The position numbers and the translations under genes are program-made. Positions 5,865 to 7,985 of a stretch of 7,985 bases of DNA are shown in pieces. Every line of letters starts with the position of its first letter. Position 1 is the stretch's first letter. The stretch is from an uncultured Lachnospiraceae bacterium (lineage in GTDB: Bacteria; Bacillota; Clostridia; Lachnospirales; Lachnospiraceae): assembly GCA_958405355.1 (NCBI GenBank), contig CATYEA010000084.1:1-7985 (forward strand), read 5' to 3'. Below the pieces are notes generated by a model. The model was not told the DNA's origin, did not search any database, and was given only the letters and a program-made list of their open reading frames with translations.

Positions 5865-6468
5865 TATCTTTGATCATTGTGTCATCTTCCATCGATACTG
5901 TCTCATCCATATCATCTTCTGCTTCTTTTGCGGCATTCGCGGCAACCTGAGCGGCAGCTTCCTGATACACCGGTTCAGCGGCCGGAGCTTCATTTACAAC
6001 GAGAGATTCTACTTTTGCAAGTTCGATATTAAAAGCATCGCTTTTCAACAGATCCAACTGGGAAGATGCCAGCGCTTTATACTGAGCTTTATAAGCTTCA
6101 TATCTCTGAAGAAGCTCAGCGGTCATAGAGCGGATATTTTCCAGTTCTTGTTTAGCATCAGCAATAATTGCTTCGGCTTTTACCCGGGCTTCCTGCTCGA
6201 TCACTGCCGCATTTGTCTTTGCAGAAGCAATAGTTTCTTCTGAGGTTGTTTCAGCGAGCACAAGGGCTTTCTGCAAAGATTTTTCAATATCTTTATAACG
6301 ACTCAGACTTTCATTTAAAAGGCCGACCCGGTCTTTGAGTTCCATATTCTCCCTGTACAAAGTCTCATAATCTGCATAAAGATTTGTCAAAAAACTGTCT
6401 ACATCTGCTTTTGAATATCCCATACCTGATTTAAAAGTTTTTGCCTGTACATCAATTGGTGTTAACAT
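5842..6468 (-). CDS. divIVA: DivIVA-domain cell division/polarity protein
   Basis: DivIVA proteins bind curved membrane at septa and poles and recruit division or polar-growth partners. With the ATG at 6468 the protein has 208 residues. The N-terminal lipid-binding domain is plain (LTPIDVQAKTFKSGMGYSKADVDSFL, residues 2-27). A long coiled coil follows from about 28 to 145, then an Ala/Glu-rich linker and an acidic tail ending IASIFDK. The ATG is preceded by AGGAGG at 6476-6481 with 7-nt spacing; the GTG six bases upstream lies one base from this site and is rejected. In B. subtilis F17-R18 insert into the membrane; here the aligned positions read G15-M16, so the membrane contact may differ. 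The gene follows ylmH by 11 nt in the usual division cluster. Confidence 0.92.
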   Translation of the reverse strand: MLTPIDVQAKTFKSGMGYSKADVDSFLTNLYADYETLYRENMELKDRVGLLNESLSRYKDIEKSLQKALVLAETTSEETIASAKTNAAVIEQEARVKAEAIIADAKQELENIRSMTAELLQRYEAYKAQYKALASSQLDLLKSDAFNIELAKVESLVVNEAPAAEPVYQEAAAQVAANAAKEAEDDMDETVSMEDDTMIKDIASIFDK

Positions 6469-6475
6469 AGACACT

Positions 6476-6481
6476 CCTCCT
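6476..6481 (-). promoter_or_regulatory. Shine-Dalgarno that fixes the divIVA start
   Basis: AGGAGG lies 7 nt upstream of ATG 6468. It overlaps the ylmH TAG stop (6480-6482), giving TAGGAGG. A ribosome ending ylmH sits on the divIVA initiation site, which suggests coupled translation. Confidence 0.8.
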
Positions 6482-7217
6482 ATACATATTTGTGTATTTC
6501 AACCATACACTTGTTTTTCTTTGATTTATTTCTACTATCTACAAAAATAAATTTGCCTTTGTGGCGAACAGAAATCATATCTCCGTCCTTTAGTACCGCC
6601 CCATTCGATGTGTTCAGACGGCTGTTAATATAAACCTGTCCGCTCTCAATCAGACTGCACGCCTGGGAACGGGATAAATGAAAGGCCAGACTGATCACCG
6701 CATCCAGTCGAAGGGAACTGACGGTTCCATGAATGATCTCAAATTTCGGCCGTGCAAGAGTCTCCGGCAAGTCAATCTCTTTAACATGCACGATTGTATG
6801 GCGGACCTGAGTCAATTCCTGCAAAATAAAATCCTTTACCCGCTCAAGACACAGGATTCTGGCTGTGGCGTTTTCTATCAAAAGATCTCCAATACAGTTT
6901 CTCTCCAGTCCAAGCCCCAGAATACTTCCAAGAAAGTCCCGATGGCCAAGATCTTCGGCATATTTTGGATAGGCTGGCCCAATCTCGAGCCAGCAGACCG
7001 GATACTCCGTCGGAATTTCTGAAAAAACTGCAATTTTACGTTCTGCAAATTCATAACCGCCATAGAGCACTGGCCGTATGGGTCCCTGAAAATATTGAAG
7101 AAGCAGGCTTTGCTCATTCATATCCAGAAAATCTGAAAAACAGGGACGATTTTGATAATAAGCCCTCTCGGATAAATCATTAAAATGCTTTAATAACATC
7201 TGCTCTTCTTTTGTCAT
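6480..7217 (-). CDS. ylmH: YlmH-family S4-domain RNA-binding protein
   Basis: A 245-residue protein close to B. subtilis YlmH in length (about 257) and gene position. The conserved central motif LGHRDFLGSILGLGLERN (90-107) is followed by a C-terminal S4 RNA-binding domain (about 168-228, SLRLDAVISLAFHLSRSQA...KDGDMISVRHKGKF). The tail is basic (NKSKKNK). YlmH has been linked to ribosome-associated quality control in B. subtilis, and its homologue in pneumococcus to division. Residues 1-80 carry no motif I can name. The ATG at 7217 is preceded by TTGAGG, about 7 nt away, and follows the yggT stop by 4 nt. It lies in the standard sepF-yggT-ylmH-divIVA order. Confidence 0.9.
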   Translation of the reverse strand: MTKEEQMLLKHFNDLSERAYYQNRPCFSDFLDMNEQSLLLQYFQGPIRPVLYGGYEFAERKIAVFSEIPTEYPVCWLEIGPAYPKYAEDLGHRDFLGSILGLGLERNCIGDLLIENATARILCLERVKDFILQELTQVRHTIVHVKEIDLPETLARPKFEIIHGTVSSLRLDAVISLAFHLSRSQACSLIESGQVYINSRLNTSNGAVLKDGDMISVRHKGKFIFVDSRNKSKKNKCMVEIHKYV

Positions 7218-7221
7218 TCTT

Positions 7222-7482
7222 CTACCTCAACGCTACACATAACTGCAGACAAAAAGTCACGATCAGATAAAGAATGATTGGTGACAGATCAATACCGCGC
7301 GTATTAAAAACAGAGCGGCTAAGCATCTTCCGTACAGGATTCAGCAATGGTTTCATAACATCTACCATCAATAGCTTAAGCTTCGGCGCAACGGGCAGAT
7401 ACAACAAAATAATATAAACAAGCAATGCAATCTCAACAACCCGAAAAAACCAGTACAGAATGCTTATAACATAGATAGACAA
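7222..7482 (-). CDS. yggT: YggT/YlmG-family small membrane protein
   Basis: A small integral membrane protein with two hydrophobic segments (about residues 4-28 and 66-84). Between them is the family signature KPLLNPVRKML (44-54), then DLSPI (65-69). Family members lie beside sepF in Gram-positives and cyanobacteria; roles in division or nucleoid distribution and in osmotic-shock resistance have been proposed, but the molecular function is not settled. I place the start at TTG 7480-7482 (86 residues) because AGAGG at 7491-7495 is 8 nt away. An in-frame GTG at 7491 gives 89 residues but abuts the Shine-Dalgarno directly. The gap from the sepF stop is 11 nt. Confidence 0.85.
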   Translation of the reverse strand: MSIYVISILYWFFRVVEIALLVYIILLYLPVAPKLKLLMVDVMKPLLNPVRKMLSRSVFNTRGIDLSPIILYLIVTFCLQLCVALR

Positions 7483-7490
7483 AGGATTCA

Positions 7491-7495
7491 CCTCT
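7491..7495 (-). promoter_or_regulatory. Shine-Dalgarno that fixes the yggT start
   Basis: AGAGG sits 8 nt from TTG 7482 and overlaps the sepF TAG (7494-7496) as TAGAGG. This favours the TTG over the GTG that begins at 7491, where the GTG and the site overlap. Confidence 0.65.
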
Positions 7496-7985
7496 AAAAA
7501 TTATCGGTGTTAAATGACGGAATACGGATTCCGGAAGAGATTGCATTATGGATATCTCCCGAAATTTCAATGGATTCCGGCGTCACGATAAAAATGTAAT
7601 TTGAAATTTTTTCAATATTTCCAGCCATAGCATAGCAGGAACCGGAAATAAAATCGATAATTCTCTGGGCCACATCCAGATCAATGCCTTCCAGATTTAC
7701 AACTGCTGCTCTGCCGGAAAGTAAAACATCGCTGATTTCCCGTGAATCTTCAAATACCGTCGGTCTGAGTACACAGACCTCACCTCTGGAAATCTTGGAT
7801 TTCATCGGTACGATCTTTCCGCGGGATGAAGATGCAGCAGTCGCTGCCACAGACTGAGATGTCTGAAATACCTGCTCTTGCTTGGATGTTTTCTTTGCAG
7901 ACACTTTCGTCTCGTGCTTCGGCTCCGATGTATCTTTTTTAATTGTTTTTTTCTTTACAACCGGCGCCGGTATATCGTTATAATC
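7494..7985 (-). CDS. sepF: Cell division protein SepF (5' partial)
   Basis: SepF binds FtsZ and forms rings that help order and tether Z-ring filaments to the membrane. The frame stays open to the right edge, giving 163 visible residues; the N-terminal amphipathic membrane anchor (probably 20-30 residues) is outside the window. Residues 1-69 of the fragment are a basic, Lys/Thr/Ser/Pro-rich flexible linker. The conserved SepF domain runs about 70-145 (VCVLRP...GRAAVVNLEGIDLDVAQRIIDFISG...YIFIVTPESIEISG). A GTG at 7904 lacks a Shine-Dalgarno and lies in the linker, so it is not the start. It heads the visible division cluster; its promoter is outside the window. Confidence 0.93.
   Translation of the reverse strand, partial: DYNDIPAPVVKKKTIKKDTSEPKHETKVSAKKTSKQEQVFQTSQSVAATAASSSRGKIVPMKSKISRGEVCVLRPTVFEDSREISDVLLSGRAAVVNLEGIDLDVAQRIIDFISGSCYAMAGNIEKISNYIFIVTPESIEISGDIHNAISSGIRIPSFNTDNF

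Noticed and set aside
5806..6243. Plus-strand open frame of 145 codons opposite divIVA
   Set aside because: Composition (Phe/Cys/Ile-rich) is that expected from the reverse strand of a Glu/Ala/Lys-rich coiled coil; no domain is seen.
6678..7022. Plus-strand open frame of 114 codons opposite ylmH
   Set aside because: It is a shadow of ylmH with no domain.
7494..7904. GTG at 7904 as the sepF start
   Set aside because: No Shine-Dalgarno precedes it, the frame continues to the window edge, and the N-terminal membrane anchor would be absent.

Overview
The window looks like a chromosomal segment of a Clostridia-type Firmicute, probably Lachnospiraceae. This rests on the sepF-yggT-ylmH-divIVA order, strong AGGAGG-type ribosome binding sites, frequent TTG starts, moderate GC and the style of the proteins. 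The genus cannot be told from the sequence alone. Nine of the ten genes run on the minus strand; one truncated gene on the plus strand meets them head-on at the left.

Region 1 (2-1213): the 3' part of a plus-strand FAD-dependent oxidoreductase with a compact C-terminal Rieske [2Fe-2S] motif. It ends in a hairpin that holds the stop codons of both this gene and the convergent recombinase.

Region 2 (1203-3112, minus strand): a two-gene unit, a TtcA-family tRNA thiolation enzyme followed by a complete XerC/XerD/XerS-type tyrosine recombinase. It is preceded by about 200 bp with a good extended -10 promoter, a leader with a 16-codon in-frame upstream ORF, and a CTTTTCCGAAAAG palindrome that recalls part of a dif site.

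Region 3 (3164-5752, minus strand): aroB-lspA-rluD, with genes overlapping by 4 and 11 bp and a terminator-like hairpin after rluD. These are a shikimate enzyme, lipoprotein signal peptidase and a 23S rRNA pseudouridine synthase.

Region 4 (5842-7985, minus strand): the division cluster sepF (5' end cut by the window), yggT, ylmH and divIVA, packed with gaps of 4-11 nt. Each Shine-Dalgarno of yggT and divIVA includes the last bases of the stop codon of the gene before it. A hairpin and a possible promoter separate divIVA from aroB.

Most genes are ordinary housekeeping functions. I see no mobile element, CRISPR array, tRNA or rRNA, and no clearly new system. The points worth a second look are the region upstream of ttcA (promoter, uORF and dif-like palindrome beside a Xer gene), the large quasi-palindrome inside the Rieske coding region, aroB sitting inside a division/lspA gene string, and a DivIVA that lacks the Phe-Arg pair used for membrane insertion in B. 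subtilis. Four starts were moved or fixed from Shine-Dalgarno placement (yggT, divIVA, aroB, lspA). No gap without a gene exceeds 200 bp.
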